Assembly: GCF_051020985.1 (NCBI RefSeq) | Contig: NC_135000.1 | Coordinates: 6,283,001 to 6,347,000, forward strand | Direction of reading: 5' to 3' | DNA from: Nomia melanderi | Taxonomy: Eukaryota > Arthropoda > Insecta > Hymenoptera > Halictidae | Length of the DNA: 64,000 nucleotides | In this document: one piece after another, positions 49,001 through 60,978 of the stretch | Layout: each line of letters begins with the position of its first letter | Numbering within the stretch: the first letter of the stretch is position 1 | Position numbers and translations under genes: made by a program | Notes under the pieces: model-generated | Seen by the model: only the letters and a program-made list of their open reading frames with translations | The model's database searches: none | What the model was told of the DNA's origin: nothing

Positions 49001-49877
49001 CCTTATATAACCAGACTAACTACAATGTAGATTTCCGAATACAATATCGATTAACTCACTAAAGGTTCAAACCACCACAAACATTCACCGCGACACGCAA
49101 CACATAAAAACCTCTAGAAAACACGCAAAAGGGACATCTCCCACCGAAGAGCCCTCGAAATATCAAGAAATCTTCGTCAGTAACCGCGCAGATTAGGTCA
49201 GGGTTAAGTCTCGGGCGCGATACAGCTTAACTTTCGGGTCACAAACGCCTCAGATCAAAGCAGACGTTCCACGGATCGGTGGAACGGCTCGCGAGGCCCT
49301 TAACGAGGACACTTTCCATCCGAGGAACCCGTGGAACCTCGGAAAGTCGTCGTCCCGGGGTGCTCGCGGGTAAAAGCAAACACAAAAGAAATCTCGGAAG
49401 GAAATTGCATCGCGGATAACCACGGTTCTCTCCAGCCCTTTATGCGTCGCGGGCTGGATCGCTGTTCCTGAAGTTGCCGACAAAGGATTTTAATGATTCG
49501 CTCGATAGACTGTGCTTCGAATTCCCAGCGCCGGTCGGCTCCTACGATTGCGGCGTCTCGTTAAAAGCTCGGGATTGTTACAAAAGCGCCGGCTCCTGGC
49601 GGAGTGTCTATCCTCGCTGAAAGTTTCCACGTGTGCGGGATAATGAGGACGTCCGCGAGACACGACGTTGCTTTGGTCATTCCATCCTACCGATTTACGC
49701 GGAGCTTCTTGCTCGACGGAGTTGTCCGCGACCATTTGCGCTAACTTTCGCGAGCGATAGGCTTAATATCGAGAGAGTTGTTCGTTTGAATTATATGTGG
49801 TTTGGTGTAACGGTGGTCTGGTATTTTTGAGTTGCCGAGGAAACGGAGAAATTGTTGATAGTATTACTGATTTATTG
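46091..49877. other. Long non-coding stretch with GC-rich patches
   Basis: Balanced or CpG-rich patches at 46140-46440, 46960-47560, 47900-48560 and 49100-49790 alternate with AT-rich DNA. Several open frames of 60-150 codons occur on both strands; none shows a domain, signal peptide with continuity, or paired splice sites. No gene is called. Confidence 0.4.
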
Positions 49878-50122
49878 TTAACCCCTTGCCCTACAACGAG
49901 TGAGACTCGTGGTGACGATTTTCAACAGGATTCAACAAATATATATATTACTCAGTTCATTCGAATTCAAAGTAAATGTTGTTCCTCTGTAATCAATTAT
50001 TATACTCGAAAGGAAATATAGGTGTAACATATGCTTAGAATTTTTCTCTTTTTCCAATAAGTTATTAATGACAAAGCAGTATCGATCGGAGTTAAGAAAG
50101 AAATCATAGGCCAAGGGGTTAA
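49878..50122 (-). mobile_element. piggyBac-type MITE, CCCTTGCCCTA family, copy 4
   Basis: Left TTAACCCCTTGCCCTACAAC; right, reverse complemented, TTAACCCCTTGGCCTATGAT. 245 bp. Inverted relative to the copy at 27976-28226. Best preserved of the family, with both TTAA sites intact. Confidence 0.9.
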
Positions 50123-51176
50123 ATGAATATTATTAAGTATTACTGATTAGTAATTGTTTGTGTTATTGCTGTAAACTGTAGAGTACTATTATTATTAATA
50201 ATAATTGTAACGTTACTGTTAATAATGATTATTATTACTATAATATCAATATTAATAGTAATCATTACTATTTATTAATTAGAAGAATCGTTACTAAACG
50301 AAGTTGTTGGTAATATTAATTATTATTCACCACTGATAAGAATTCGAATATTAGTAATCAGGGTGTACAGCTACTATAATAACCTATACAATTAATTATT
50401 TTTCAAAGATACGTTCTATCGACTAATCAGTCTTAACTCGCTAATGAAGCTGTATTATCACTAATAAAAATGTTCCATGTTTACGCACTTCCTCGTAAAT
50501 CTGTAATATGCATCCGAGCATTCGCAGCCGCCTGAATTTTAATTACCCCATCGTTTAATAGCAAACTTCCTGCATAATGCAAGTTCACCAAACAACCTCA
50601 GGAAGCACTGCGATCTTCTAATTATCCGCGATACACTTTGTTGGCAAAGCTGCGTTATTGCTAACGGGAGGCTCCATTATTTTCACCCCTTCCCTGCACG
50701 CCGGATCGATCCTTTTTATGCAGCAACATAATTATTGCAAACAACTTCCCGGGTTTCTTTTCATTATTTTCGTGCCCGGTGCCCGAAGGACTGACTCGAC
50801 TTCCTCGAGCGGAACGTCCTCCATCTTCCGCGCCCACACGCCCTACCTGGGAACAATGGCTGGTTGCATAATCAGTACCGTATCAACGAGCCGCTAGATT
50901 CCTCTGCAATCTCCTAATAGGGCGACGTTTACGCAACACGTCCGAAGAAGAATCGGTTAAAAGGAGAATTTCGTTTGCGAAGCGTCCCGGGTGCATCGCG
51001 TCGAACAGTGTGCCGGATGGCTGTTATAGGTGGACAAATTTATTTCACCTCGGTAATGCATTTCTATGGAATTCTATTGGCGACAAGGACACGTCGGTAT
51101 TGTTTCGAGAACGTCAGTCTACTGACTATGGAAACAAATGAGGAATATGTAAAAAGCATAGATGTGTCGATCTATA
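50123..51176. other. Non-coding, nothing recognised
   Basis: An AT-rich zone at 50150-50300 has loosely palindromic attattaataat words. A CpG-containing patch follows at 50500-51110, without supported exons. Confidence 0.4.
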
Positions 51177-51401
51177 TTAACACTAGAACTACCGAGCATT
51201 TAATACGATTAACATGCAATTTCTATAAAAATTGTAACAATAGATTATTTTCAGTTTCTTCAGACATTCATTATAGTGCTCAAATGAAACTATTTATTTT
51301 CAAAATCATTTCGAATATTCAATGCTTCGAAGATATCAATAATTGCTAAACAAAAAAATCGAAACCAGTCATTTTGACTGTTACGGTAGTTCTAGTGTTA
51401 A
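51177..51401. mobile_element. TTAA MITE, CACTAGAACTACCG family, copy 4 (most intact)
   Basis: TTAACACTAGAACTACCG at the left and its exact inverse CGGTAGTTCTAGTGTTAA at the right, both TTAA sites intact, 225 bp. It is the best copy and the reference for the others. Confidence 0.93.
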
Positions 51402-51471
51402 TGGCACTGCAGGTCTTGCCATAATTTCTTGAGACACTATGAAATTTAAGCAATGACATCTTATATATGGT

Positions 51472-51690
51472 TTAACCCTTTGCACTCTAGAAGTTTCTCA
51501 CTGGAAATACTCGGTATTTTGTATTGAGATGCTAATGACATTTTCTGAAATTGACTTATCACGTACATTGAGGGAGAAAACTATCTTCTTTCAATACTTT
51601 ACACATCGATGTGTTATACGAAATTTTGGTGTTTAGTACAAATTAGAAAATCTCAGCTTTTCATGCGTCTATGAATCATCCCACGGAGTT
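51472..51690. mobile_element. piggyBac-type MITE, CCCTTTGCACTCGA family, copy 4
   Basis: The left end TTAACCCTTTGCACTCTAGA is clear. The body follows the 23961 copy (tcactggaaata, cgtctatgaatcat). The right TIR has decayed, so the end is approximate. It lies 70 bases from another TTAA MITE. Confidence 0.7.
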
Positions 51691-51998
51691 GTAATAAATC
51701 ATTGACGCAACATTACAAACGTCTACGTTTCTATCGAGAATTTATTACCTGGCTGTGCGTACAACTTTTGGTACAAGTGGAAAAGTTATTAGTAATTTGA
51801 AATTATTAGTACTAAGGTATATGGTTATAGGTACTATATCCATCATGAATTTGAAGTTTAGATGCATCTTAACAAACTCACAAGACATCCTTATTACCAA
51901 GTAAATCAACTGTCAGTGAACTGTCTGCCTCTCAGTCGTGCTTTGTCCAACCGGTACTCATTAAAACATAGAATTTGTAGTCTTAATGTATGAGAATA

Positions 51999-52222
51999 TT
52001 AACACATTGCGTACCGGAAACGAGAAATCTCGATTTTATTTAAACCTATCGTAATTTTGCAAACTACCACACCGTTTAAAGAAATATTACATTTTATTAA
52101 AACTGATTACTTGTTTAATACTTATGAAATAATAAGATATTTGACACATCATGAACTTATAAGTTGATCTCATTGAGAAATCGGCCAGTTTTCTAAGAAT
52201 TAACCGGTACGCAACTTGTTAA
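51999..52222. mobile_element. TTAA MITE (TIR about TTGCGTACCGG)
   Basis: Left TTAACACATTGCGTACCGG; right, reverse complemented, TTAACAAGTTGCGTACCGG. 224 bp with no coding capacity. A TIR type not seen elsewhere in the window. Confidence 0.82.
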
Positions 52223-55050
52223 CATTTAGTTATTATAGAATGCAATGTAGCAGTTTTTGTTTGTTCAAAAGTTAATCTAGGCGATTTTGTCATCCGGCAC
52301 ATTGCACGCCACCGCGAAACGTTTGCGTCTGTCACGGGCGCATCAGCGGCAAGGCTGCTTATCTGATCGACAAGGCATTAAGAGTGAACCATTGCGCGAG
52401 TGTGTCGTAAAACCGGGGACACATCTCGCGGAAACGGAACGGGCGATGAAGGGAATCCTGACGAGAAATTAGATTGGATTAGCTGGACCCTAATGGCCAG
52501 CCGAGGTGCTCGCAGTAAATATTTCCCGGTGATTTGGATAAACTGCTGTTCCAACTTAGTTGCTATGGCTTTCTGGTCCGAACGACTCGCGTTCGGTGCA
52601 ATTCCTATGAACGAGGGGATTTGGGACGCTGTGACGTGAGCGGAAAACGTTTAATTTGTTTTTGGAAAGTTTCTGGGAACGATCTGTCGCGGATCTGTGG
52701 GGGAAACGTGTGGTCTACAGACTTAGGGGATGCTCCGTGTGTATTGCGACTCTTTGAAGTGGAATTGTGCATTAATTGTGGTCCAATTTGGATTTTAGAG
52801 GATCCTGTTATTAGAAAACTAGTTGCTGTTCAAAGGATTTTGACTTGAAAAATTGTAGATGAGGTTAGGCCTAAAATGCTGAATGCTTAGGGTATGGGTC
52901 CAAGGAGACTTTAGAGACTTCATGCGATTTTTGCTTGGAAGATCATGATTATATGTGATTCGAAATGATTTTCACTTAGGAGATCATCACTGAATGGACT
53001 TTATGGATCAATTGTTTACATTATTTTATTATGTATTCCCAAATTATGTTGATGAACTTGCCCTCATCTATCCAATACGTCCTATTAATTATCTAGAATT
53101 GTACAGAAGGAAACCTAAATTTTAAAAACCTTCGACCAGTTTCTACTGAACCAAACAATTATCATCCTAACCCGGACAACAGGACAACACATGTTACAAT
53201 GTGAACAAGCCAGCATTTCCGAAAGCCATGACTGCCACTGACCGAGACCTGTCCACTAGTGCAATGAACAACGGGACAATGACGTTTCGACGTTGTAAAT
53301 ATCGTCGAAAATGTCGGCGACAGGGCGGTTTGTTTGGAATGTGGCCAGCTACGCGTTTATCTACACTCGCGCGGGAACGTCAAACATCAAACGTAGCAGA
53401 AGTGACATTAATGCACTCTCCATTGTCAGCTGAACTGAACCCTGGCGCGCGTTGCGTTCAGAGTACCCTAAGTGAACATCGAAGAGCGAAACACTACTCT
53501 CTGATCATTCTATTTCAGTGTTTTGACCTTTAAACGATGATCGGTGGATCTCTCCTGACCCAAGTCTTTGAAACTTCAACTAAATATACATTAATCACGA
53601 ATCATTTAAGTTTGCCAATTGTATTAGAGAACATAGAAGATTTTGGGGGTTCAAAATGATGCATCGGCAGTCAGGAAAAATGTCTTTCAGTGTCCACAAA
53701 GTACTTCGAAGTACTATAAAAGTTGCAACAAACATTTGATTTAATTTTGATAGAAATTAAAATTGAAAAATTTCGAATGTTTTAGAAAGAGATTATTATT
53801 AAGAAATTTGATTATATTTTGCAGAATGAAATATGTTATAATATCAACACCGTCAGTCTGATCAGTGCTAGACTACACAAGTCACTGGAGACCAACGTCG
53901 AACAATTTTTCCGCCGCGATGCCGCGCAAGAAGAGCTTTCTATCTATCGTAAGACGAAAGCCGGCGATTTATCAGATAATTTGCGAGCACGAACGAATCT
54001 ATTTTCATTAATTACGCCTTCATTCCTTTCGCTGAGGGAACCGGCCTCTCTTTAAATGTATCCAACGATCTTAATAAGGCAAGCAGAAGCTTTCCATTAA
54101 GAGACGAGGAAAACTATGACGCTGGAAGATGGTCGACCGATTTACTAAGACCACGACCTCTTTACAACAGTTTCAATGGCCTTAAAAATCTCACTGATGC
54201 GTGACTACAAAGTGATTATCAAGAATTATTACAGTTGCCTAGCAAAATTGAGTCAAATTTGTACAAACAACTCAGTTGTTGTCAACAAAAGACCCTAATT
54301 CAGTATTTAATTTAGCACTGTCGAACTAATATTTGTCACAAACTCGGTACTACGTCGGTACGAGACGTTTGCTTTAGTTTGAACAAAGCTGAATGACCCA
54401 AGAAGCTTTAAAGAAGCTCAACGGTTCATTCAGAGACAGAACAATCACGCGAGAGAGCTCCATCGCGCTCATTCAACGAGAGAACTCTGCGCCTGAGCCA
54501 GAAAGGAACACGAAACTAAGTCTGATGACTGGGAGGATCCGATACAGGCCAGCTGGGAAGCTGTAAAAGCAGCGCAACAGTTGGCCGATCTATGATCAAC
54601 CTGAATTTATGATTGGCCACGCGGTTTTGCGTGTGCAACTTAGCAATCAGCCGTGGAAGCCATTCGAGTAGATTTCCTTGGTCAGAAAACCGGTTTACGA
54701 GTGGCGGGTTCACTGGCTGTGATCCGGCTGGCTGATTACACCGCCACCACTTATCACCTCGCCTACGCCTGCGTCACTGACACTGCTGATATAACGAGAT
54801 TCGTGTTAGCGGAGATGCTGTTTGCAGTTGGTTGCAACTGAAGGCGGATGCAGCCGAGCAAACAAAGGAGTATACGTGTCAAAAGTTTGTTTGGCAGATT
54901 GTGGACGTTATTGTGTAGTGTTTAAAGAAGATTAATCTTGTTTGGCAAGGTGTTCTTCGCAATAAGTGCTCTCATCAGACACACCAACGACTCTTCGAGT
55001 GTTCTGGCTTCGTCATTGCTGGCCAGTTGTCTTCAAACACAGGCAAACAA
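52223..55050. other. No gene recognised; balanced composition
   Basis: Plus-strand frames of 60-110 codons at 52287-52848 and 53201-53533 lack recognisable domains. This stretch lies downstream of the 3' end of the minus-strand gene at 55.3 kb. No exon is supported. Confidence 0.4.
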
Positions 55051-55070
55051 CTACAGATTGATACAAAACC

Positions 55071-55137
55071 TTTATTCGTAATATTATTCGTAATTGCTTG
55101 TAGAAAGACTGTATAAAAATGGTGCCACAGCTTTATT
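55071..55137 (-). terminator. Candidate polyadenylation signals of the 55-kb gene
   Basis: On the minus strand two AATAAA hexamers follow the stop codon: at 55137-55132 and at 55076-55071, about 200 and 260 bases downstream. Either could set the 3' end of the mRNA. No other AATAAA closer to the stop was noticed. Confidence 0.55.
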
Positions 55138-55338
55138 TACAAGAGCCAAACGTACGTCGCCAAACTATGGGCCAATTAGGTACCCCAATCTTCTAACTGT
55201 TCTTTAGTGTTCAGTGAAGACTCAGATGTTAATGTAACATCTAGCCGACCAAGGCAGCTCTACGATTGCTTGACAGTTAACACGTATTAGTCAGCAGAGT
55301 TCCAAGTATTCCTCTATCAACTCGTTGATCAAGAAGAC

Positions 55339-57447
55339 TCAAGTGTCGAACAGGAAATCCTCGGGTGAACTCCTCAAACCAGGGTACACTCTCTTTCCTT
55401 CCTTCTTCGTCGAGCTGGAACAGGTTCTGCTGCCAGGAGTGCTGTCAGAGATCATGCTACCGGGACTCTTGCCTCTGTGAATCCTGTGACACTTTTCTGA
55501 CGGTTTCAGGACATTGGTAGACGTTCTCGAGTGTCCTTTGCTACAGAGTAGCGAAGGATTGCGACTGACACAAGACAGAGACATCCCACTGTTCCAGTGG
55601 TTCTTGGTGATCAACCTTCGTCGAAAATAGTCCTGCATCTCCAGAGACTCAGCACTGTCGGATAACAAGCTGCTTCGAGTGAAAGTGTCCCCTTGTTTCA
55701 GCTTCGCTACGCGTTGAGTTGGTTTGGGTAGTGAACATCTCGATTTAGTGAATTTGAAGAGAGGAATGCTGGGAGGATCCGGTACGCCGTCGACGAAGAG
55801 CACTGGAACGACGAAGACCTTTTCATCAGCTTTAGCTACCTCTACACTCCTTGCCTGGTCTGAGTTCGATTTAGCTTCACTGCTGTCTTCAGACGTGGAT
55901 GGCTTCAATAGACTCTCCACCGAACGACGAATCACGAACTCCTTCTGGTGATACCTCAGATTGAACCCAGAACACTGGATGTCCAAATCCCTGACGTTCT
56001 TCTTGGAATCCTGCTGTTTAATCATACGATGATTGGAAGACTGATTAAATCCGTCCGACGTCTCCACGCTCTGGCCCTTCTTCGAGATGATCAAAGACGT
56101 CTGGCTGTTCACTTGGGTATAGTTCACGTAGCGGGTCCTGTTCCTTCCCCTTGATCCTATCAGCACCACCGAGGAGACATTCCGTGAAGGATGAGAACTT
56201 GTTTCACAATCTTCCAACGATCCTGAATTGTCCCTTAAAGTTTCTTCCGAGTTTCTTGCCCCTTCGCGGTTACAATCGTCGCCGAAAATCCTGCCAGTAT
56301 AATGTTCCTCTACAGTAGTGTTCACACTGATAACACGTACTCGAGGAGTTCTGCTTCCAGAAGCTGCGCACAGTGATAAGTTATCTGACCCTGCTTTTCC
56401 TCTAACTCCAGAAACATATCCACTATCAGTCGCCTGGTGTTCAGTATCACAGACCAGTCTCTTGTGCCTAACATTATCCACATGTCCAACGAAGTTCACG
56501 TTGCCAGCATATCCAGAAACATTGTCATTGAAAGATGAAGTCCTACTTGGCTTGCCAAAGCTATAACTAGACTTGCCAGTCTCCAAACCAGTAGAACACC
56601 CAGGCACACTATCCTGCCAGTCAACAGCCCTACGTCTTCTACACTTGTAGCAAGAGCTACTAACAGAGGGTATCAAAGATCCAGAAGGATCCTTCCTAAT
56701 GCGTCCAAACTCCATCCAACTGTTCCTCTCATCGGTTAGCCAGTTGCTGTTAGAAGCATCCCAACCAACACTCCTGTCGTCATGTCCAAAGCGGTTGTCT
56801 CTGCTAATAGCTTCCGTCATACAGAATAAATCACGGTTAAAAGGGTTAGATTCGTTCTCCGATGGCAAGAGCGATCCACTGCCAAGATTTTCAGTGTTCC
56901 CAGCTTCCCAGGAGACTTTGCTGGCCACCTGGCGACTTGGGAGCCGCATGCCGCCCACACGGATGGGGTTGTTGGTGTGCGGATCACGGTCGAAAGTTTC
57001 TGTCCGGCGTAGATAGTAGCCGGACACGTTCGAAGACGGCGAGAAGTAATGTCCCTGACTTACCAGGGACGGGCCGGCGAGATTCATGGCTCGGAACTTG
57101 CCGGTTATCTCGTTCAGCTTGTGCTGGAGAGGGCCCAGCTCCCCATCGATCCTCAGAAGAGCGTCCAGGTCTTTCGCGCCTCTGCGCTGGCTCCTGGAGT
57201 CCTTCTCCGATGGATTTGGGGGGAAGTAGAAGGATTTAATGGACGAATGAGGAGTCTCAGCGATGTTTATCAGCTCTCCGTCCGTCTGCGACTCCTCGTG
57301 ATTGTCCAGGGTCTCTGTACTGCTGCTAGGTGGTCCCTGTCTCGTTTTCACTGACAACTCTGACCCCTTCCCCGGTGAACCGGCGACGTTAGACGCGTCG
57401 AGGAAGGTTACCTCTTTAGAGCAGGTCCTCAATACGTTTCCCTCGTG
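55339..57447 (-). CDS. Terminal exon of an unrecognised Ser-rich protein gene
   Basis: A single open exon of 702 codons plus stop. Read on the minus strand it begins CAC just after cctAG (57449-57448), where the TAG is itself an in-frame stop, so the frame opens exactly at a splice acceptor preceded by a short ccctttt tract. It joins in phase 0 to the exon at 59580-60025. The product is hydrophilic, rich in Ser, Arg, Asn and Asp, with no membrane segment. It has a short hydrophobic island (FVVPVLFVDGVPDPP) in the C-terminal half, a CYKCRRRR patch in the middle, and a Ser/Gly/Arg-rich tail ending EDFLFDT. No enzyme or binding domain was recognised; it is probably largely disordered. The length, low repeat content and precise splice junction make it a real gene; its function is unknown. 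Confidence 0.85.
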   Translation of the reverse strand, partial: HEGNVLRTCSKEVTFLDASNVAGSPGKGSELSVKTRQGPPSSSTETLDNHEESQTDGELINIAETPHSSIKSFYFPPNPSEKDSRSQRRGAKDLDALLRIDGELGPLQHKLNEITGKFRAMNLAGPSLVSQGHYFSPSSNVSGYYLRRTETFDRDPHTNNPIRVGGMRLPSRQVASKVSWEAGNTENLGSGSLLPSENESNPFNRDLFCMTEAISRDNRFGHDDRSVGWDASNSNWLTDERNSWMEFGRIRKDPSGSLIPSVSSSCYKCRRRRAVDWQDSVPGCSTGLETGKSSYSFGKPSRTSSFNDNVSGYAGNVNFVGHVDNVRHKRLVCDTEHQATDSGYVSGVRGKAGSDNLSLCAASGSRTPRVRVISVNTTVEEHYTGRIFGDDCNREGARNSEETLRDNSGSLEDCETSSHPSRNVSSVVLIGSRGRNRTRYVNYTQVNSQTSLIISKKGQSVETSDGFNQSSNHRMIKQQDSKKNVRDLDIQCSGFNLRYHQKEFVIRRSVESLLKPSTSEDSSEAKSNSDQARSVEVAKADEKVFVVPVLFVDGVPDPPSIPLFKFTKSRCSLPKPTQRVAKLKQGDTFTRSSLLSDSAESLEMQDYFRRRLITKNHWNSGMSLSCVSRNPSLLCSKGHSRTSTNVLKPSEKCHRIHRGKSPGSMISDSTPGSRTCSSSTKKEGKRVYPGLRSSPEDFLFDT

Positions 57448-57533
57448 CTAGGTAAAAGGGGATGAGGATTTTGGATACTGGGATTTTTCTATGTGATCAC
57501 TAGACTGTTCAGATCTCATTTTTGCATGTAGTA

Positions 57534-58811
57534 CAATTCAGGACAAAAAGATAGCACATCTTTTATATTTCTATGCTTCGCGTTATAAACTGGAGGAAAT
57601 GTATGCTTTATTTTATGAATAATTTTGGACAGCGTTGTGTATAGTATGCATCGTCTGCGATACTGCTGCCCATAAAGTTCTGTGAAGGTAAATGTAAATA
57701 TTGTGATTCGCGAGGGGGACAGAATAATAGCATTGCCCTCAAATCTATGATTCTCAGTTGTGCATAAACTGCAGAGTAGTAAACATTCCACGTAGGTCGT
57801 AATTAGTACAGTGGGTATTATCTTTTACTATATTCTATTAAAAGTAAACGTTCATTTGTTAAGAATGGAACGTGGCAGGAAACTGAGTGAATGCGAAGTA
57901 CGTACTGTATTAAAATTACAGAAAGAATGTTATTCGGTGGTAGGAATAGCGAAAGTTATGAACGAAAGCTAGAAGGTCGTTATGAATTTATTAAAAAATA
58001 CAAAGCTTATATGAAGAAAGAGTCCTGGCCGTTTGCGAGGTTTAACATAACGAATGAACGAGCAATTTTCAGAGCAGCGTCGATTTTTCACACGACTGCG
58101 AGGCAAATTGCTGAAAGTGTTGGAGTAATGTGGAGAACGTGAGACGTGTTTTACAAAGTGCAGTGCGGAGGAAATGATTGAAGAAACCTCAGTTAAAGCA
58201 CGAACGTAAAATAAATCGTTTACAGTTTGCGGGAAGGTATATAGGTACGAGGAAAAACTGACGAAATGTGATATTCACAGATGAAAAAAATGTAATCTAT
58301 GCAAACCTGAAAAATGGAAATGAAATTTATTAGTGGAAGAATGAATAGCCAAATGTATGCATTGATTGATCAGCAGATAAATTACATATGCTACAAGAAT
58401 CGCTGGAAATAAATTTGTTTTTCAGCATAACATACAATGCACACAGTGAAAATATTAAAGGACTAGTTTGTAAGAAATGAAATTTGTATTTCAAATTGGC
58501 CAGTAACATTGGAGGATTTAAATATTGAAAATTATTGCCAGTTGTATATAGAAATGGTGGACAATTTCAAAAGGTTAATGATTTAAAATAATGCAACTAA
58601 ACTGAATGGAAAAAATCAGAACAAAAACGTATTAATAAATTAGATGTCTTTGCTGAAAAGAATAATTTTGAGACATTTTATTTTGAAAATGTATTTAAAC
58701 GTGCTATCATTTTGGCCAACTAACAGAACATATATGAAACAAATGTAATTGTAATGTAAAATAAATGAAAATTAATGTTCATTTCACAATGTGCCTATTT
58801 GTCCTGGGCTG
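57534..58811 (+). mobile_element. Decayed Tc1/mariner-superfamily transposon in an intron
   Basis: The ends are inverted: left CAATTCAGGACAAAAAGATA, right (reverse complemented) CAGCCCAGGACAAATAGGCA, each flanked by TA (57532-57533 and 58812-58813), the target duplication of this superfamily. About 1.28 kb, the usual size for Tc1 elements. It contains a broken plus-strand transposase. It lies in the intron between the exons at 57447 and 59580, in the opposite orientation to the host gene, so it need not disturb splicing. Confidence 0.85.
57866..58745 (+). pseudogene. Tc1-like transposase pseudogene
   Basis: Transposases of this group cut and paste DNA with an N-terminal HTH pair and a DDE/D catalytic core. 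The frame opens MERGRKLSE... with an HTH-like helix (VGIAKVMNES), then hits a stop at about residue 36. After a frameshift, sequence resembling the second HTH is seen (AIFRAAS...TARQIAESVGV, about 58055-58125). Then comes KINRLQFAGRY and the first catalytic Asp in VIFTDEKN (about 58268-58292). Downstream, a WPTNR-like remnant (about 58715) may mark the third acidic motif region. Multiple stops and frameshifts make it inactive. Only Tc1-like family membership is claimed. Confidence 0.82.
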
Positions 58812-59579
58812 TACTCAGGAAATATCAAATTTAAGTGTTTTCATAAATATATTTTAATATTTCATATGTGGGATAATTACAGTTTCATATTATATTAATG
58901 TTTATATGAAAAAATGCCTTTCACTGACTAGAAGATCTCTTTAAAATCAAAATACTGTTAACCGGTTACTCTACAATTACTTCTATAATAGTATTTAATG
59001 GGACTACCTCTTTGTTAATATTTTACTTGAAAACAGAAAGAAGTCTACGCTTATTCTACATTTACATTTGTTTTATACTATAACAGTTGGTAACAGGAAT
59101 ACGATACTTGATTTCATTGCAACAGAACTAAAAGACATACATATTTAATACATTTTTTAACGTAATCAATCTTTACATTACCATAATGTAAATTTCTGAA
59201 GCTTTCTTTGGTTAATTGATATTAAGATATTCCTTTTAGTATATCTTACCGTATATACTTGCATATGAATACATGAAGGACAGTCTAATGACCACTATAA
59301 CAGTTTGGTACGCAGGAAATAAGTACAAACAAAATACAATTGATATTCTAATACCAGCTTTAAGTACATCAACTTCTAAGAATATTCTAATAGTTGTTTA
59401 AGTCTTTGTAACACTAAACAATTGTTTTCCAATATATCCAAAATTGGCAGGCTCAAATAACTGTCATCCATTACAGGTTATACTTCACTAAATACCAGTT
59501 AAAGTACTGGAATATTTGATAACAGATTCAAATGATAATCAAAATCGATTCGGCCGAATTAACACTTTAATTTACTTAC
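58812..59579. other. Intron remainder, nothing recognised
   Basis: AT-rich sequence between the Tc1-like element and the GTAAGT donor (minus strand, 59579-59574). No further features. Confidence 0.5.
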
Positions 59580-60025
59580 CGCGAGCACAGGCAACCTGAT
59601 TCTGGATTCCAACTTTCTTGCACGATAATTCCCCTCTGTCAAATCCGTCTTCGAGGTGTCCGGCGTCGTTGCTAAAGTGACGTTTGAACAGGGAGACAAT
59701 AAAGGCGCCATCTTCGCGACAATCACTTTGATTTTCCTTTGGCAAGCCAATGACGATTCGGACGTGTGGATAGCATGTTCATTTTCGATACTCTCTTCGT
59801 CAGAAGATATTTTATTCAACACTGGCATCGACTTTGACATGACAGTAACAGATCTTTTAGTCGACAAGATTATCTCTGAAGGATCTTCTTCTTTTAAATT
59901 GAAATTTCCCGCTCGATCGTGACACTCAGAATCCGTCTGCGCAGGTTCGATACGAGGTTTATCGATAATCGAGTGTTCAACGGAAAATCGAATGTGTCCT
60001 TCGCTGGATGTCTCGTAGTCACCTT
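59580..60025 (-). CDS. Internal exon of the unrecognised Ser-rich protein gene
   Basis: The minus-strand frame is open for about 149 codons and ends ...RLPVLA at GCG, followed by a perfect GTAAGT donor (59579). That phase-0 junction meets the phase-0 acceptor at 57447, giving a continuous reading frame across the intron. The acceptor is probably the AG at 60027-60026 (gcgcAG, then AAGGTGAC), leaving two bases of a split codon, so more coding lies upstream; the in-frame TAA is 21 bases further up. The peptide is acidic then basic, rich in Ser and Thr (SSDEESIENEH near the middle), with no recognised domain. The upstream acceptor has a weak pyrimidine tract, so its exact position is less sure than the donor. 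Confidence 0.75.
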
Positions 60026-60769
60026 CTGCGCTCGGGTGAGTAATTATTTAAGTATTTTAATTAAATTAATGGTCTTATTGCGTTGGAAATTCGATGAGAT
60101 GTAAGATAATGTTTTATTCAACACGCGTGAAAGATAGTTCGACTTTCTATTTACTATAAGATACCGTTTAGACGGTATCAAAAATGCTGTCCCCTAGTTT
60201 GAACCAATTGCATCATTTTCGGTAAATCAATTAACAAAATTGAGAATTTTTACGAAGATATACAGTTTTATTTCAATGTATTTTAATGCAAACATTAGTT
60301 ATTAATTAAAGTACACATTTACTTTTAAAAAATAATCTCCACTACTTCTTTACATACTCACTGGCAACTGGCAAACATTAATTACAATAAATCAACTTAT
60401 TTATTGCAATTACAAAAAGATCTCTGTTTTTTTAATTATTCCTGTCAATTAATTTCGAATAGCAGACACGAAATAGGTGCACGGTAGTCTAACATGGGGT
60501 CACATTTGACCCACATCAGAATATTAGTATACAATTTGTTACTTCAATTATAACCTAACAAAATTTGAATTGTTATATAAGAGAAATAATTATATAATGA
60601 TGTTAAGAAGGATATTTTATATAAATAATCAATTTAATTTGCCGGAATTGAAGGTATAAATTAAATTTTAGTACAAGGAGATGATTTAATGAGGAAATTC
60701 AGTTTTAAACAAATTATAAAAACAAACCGTCAGTTTCTGAAGCGCAAGTGTCGCTGCCTTTCTTCCCCA

Positions 60770-60978
60770 CTGACATCGTACTGAGATATGTTTACTATCG
60801 ATACGCCTGCATCTCGGTTGTTTCTGCCCTCTTTCTGTGCCACTAATATCCTCGGCGAATGGAGCGCGTCTTCATTCGACTTGTTGGTAGCATAATTTAA
60901 TGAAATCGCGACGCGGTTTGACATTCCTGTGTCCCGAGAGAAGTTAACGCGGATCGAACGATTGTTTTCGAGATTCAT
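60770..60978 (-). CDS. Possible first coding exon of the same gene (uncertain)
   Basis: A minus-strand frame starts at an ATG (60978) and runs 82 codons (to 60730) with a hydrophilic, Asn/Arg/Ser-rich product resembling the style of the exons downstream. To join the exon at 60025 in phase it would need a donor leaving one base; A followed by GTGGGG at 60770 does so but is weak, while the better-looking GTCAGT at 60774 is out of phase. The link is therefore tentative, and the frame could be non-coding. Confidence 0.25.
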
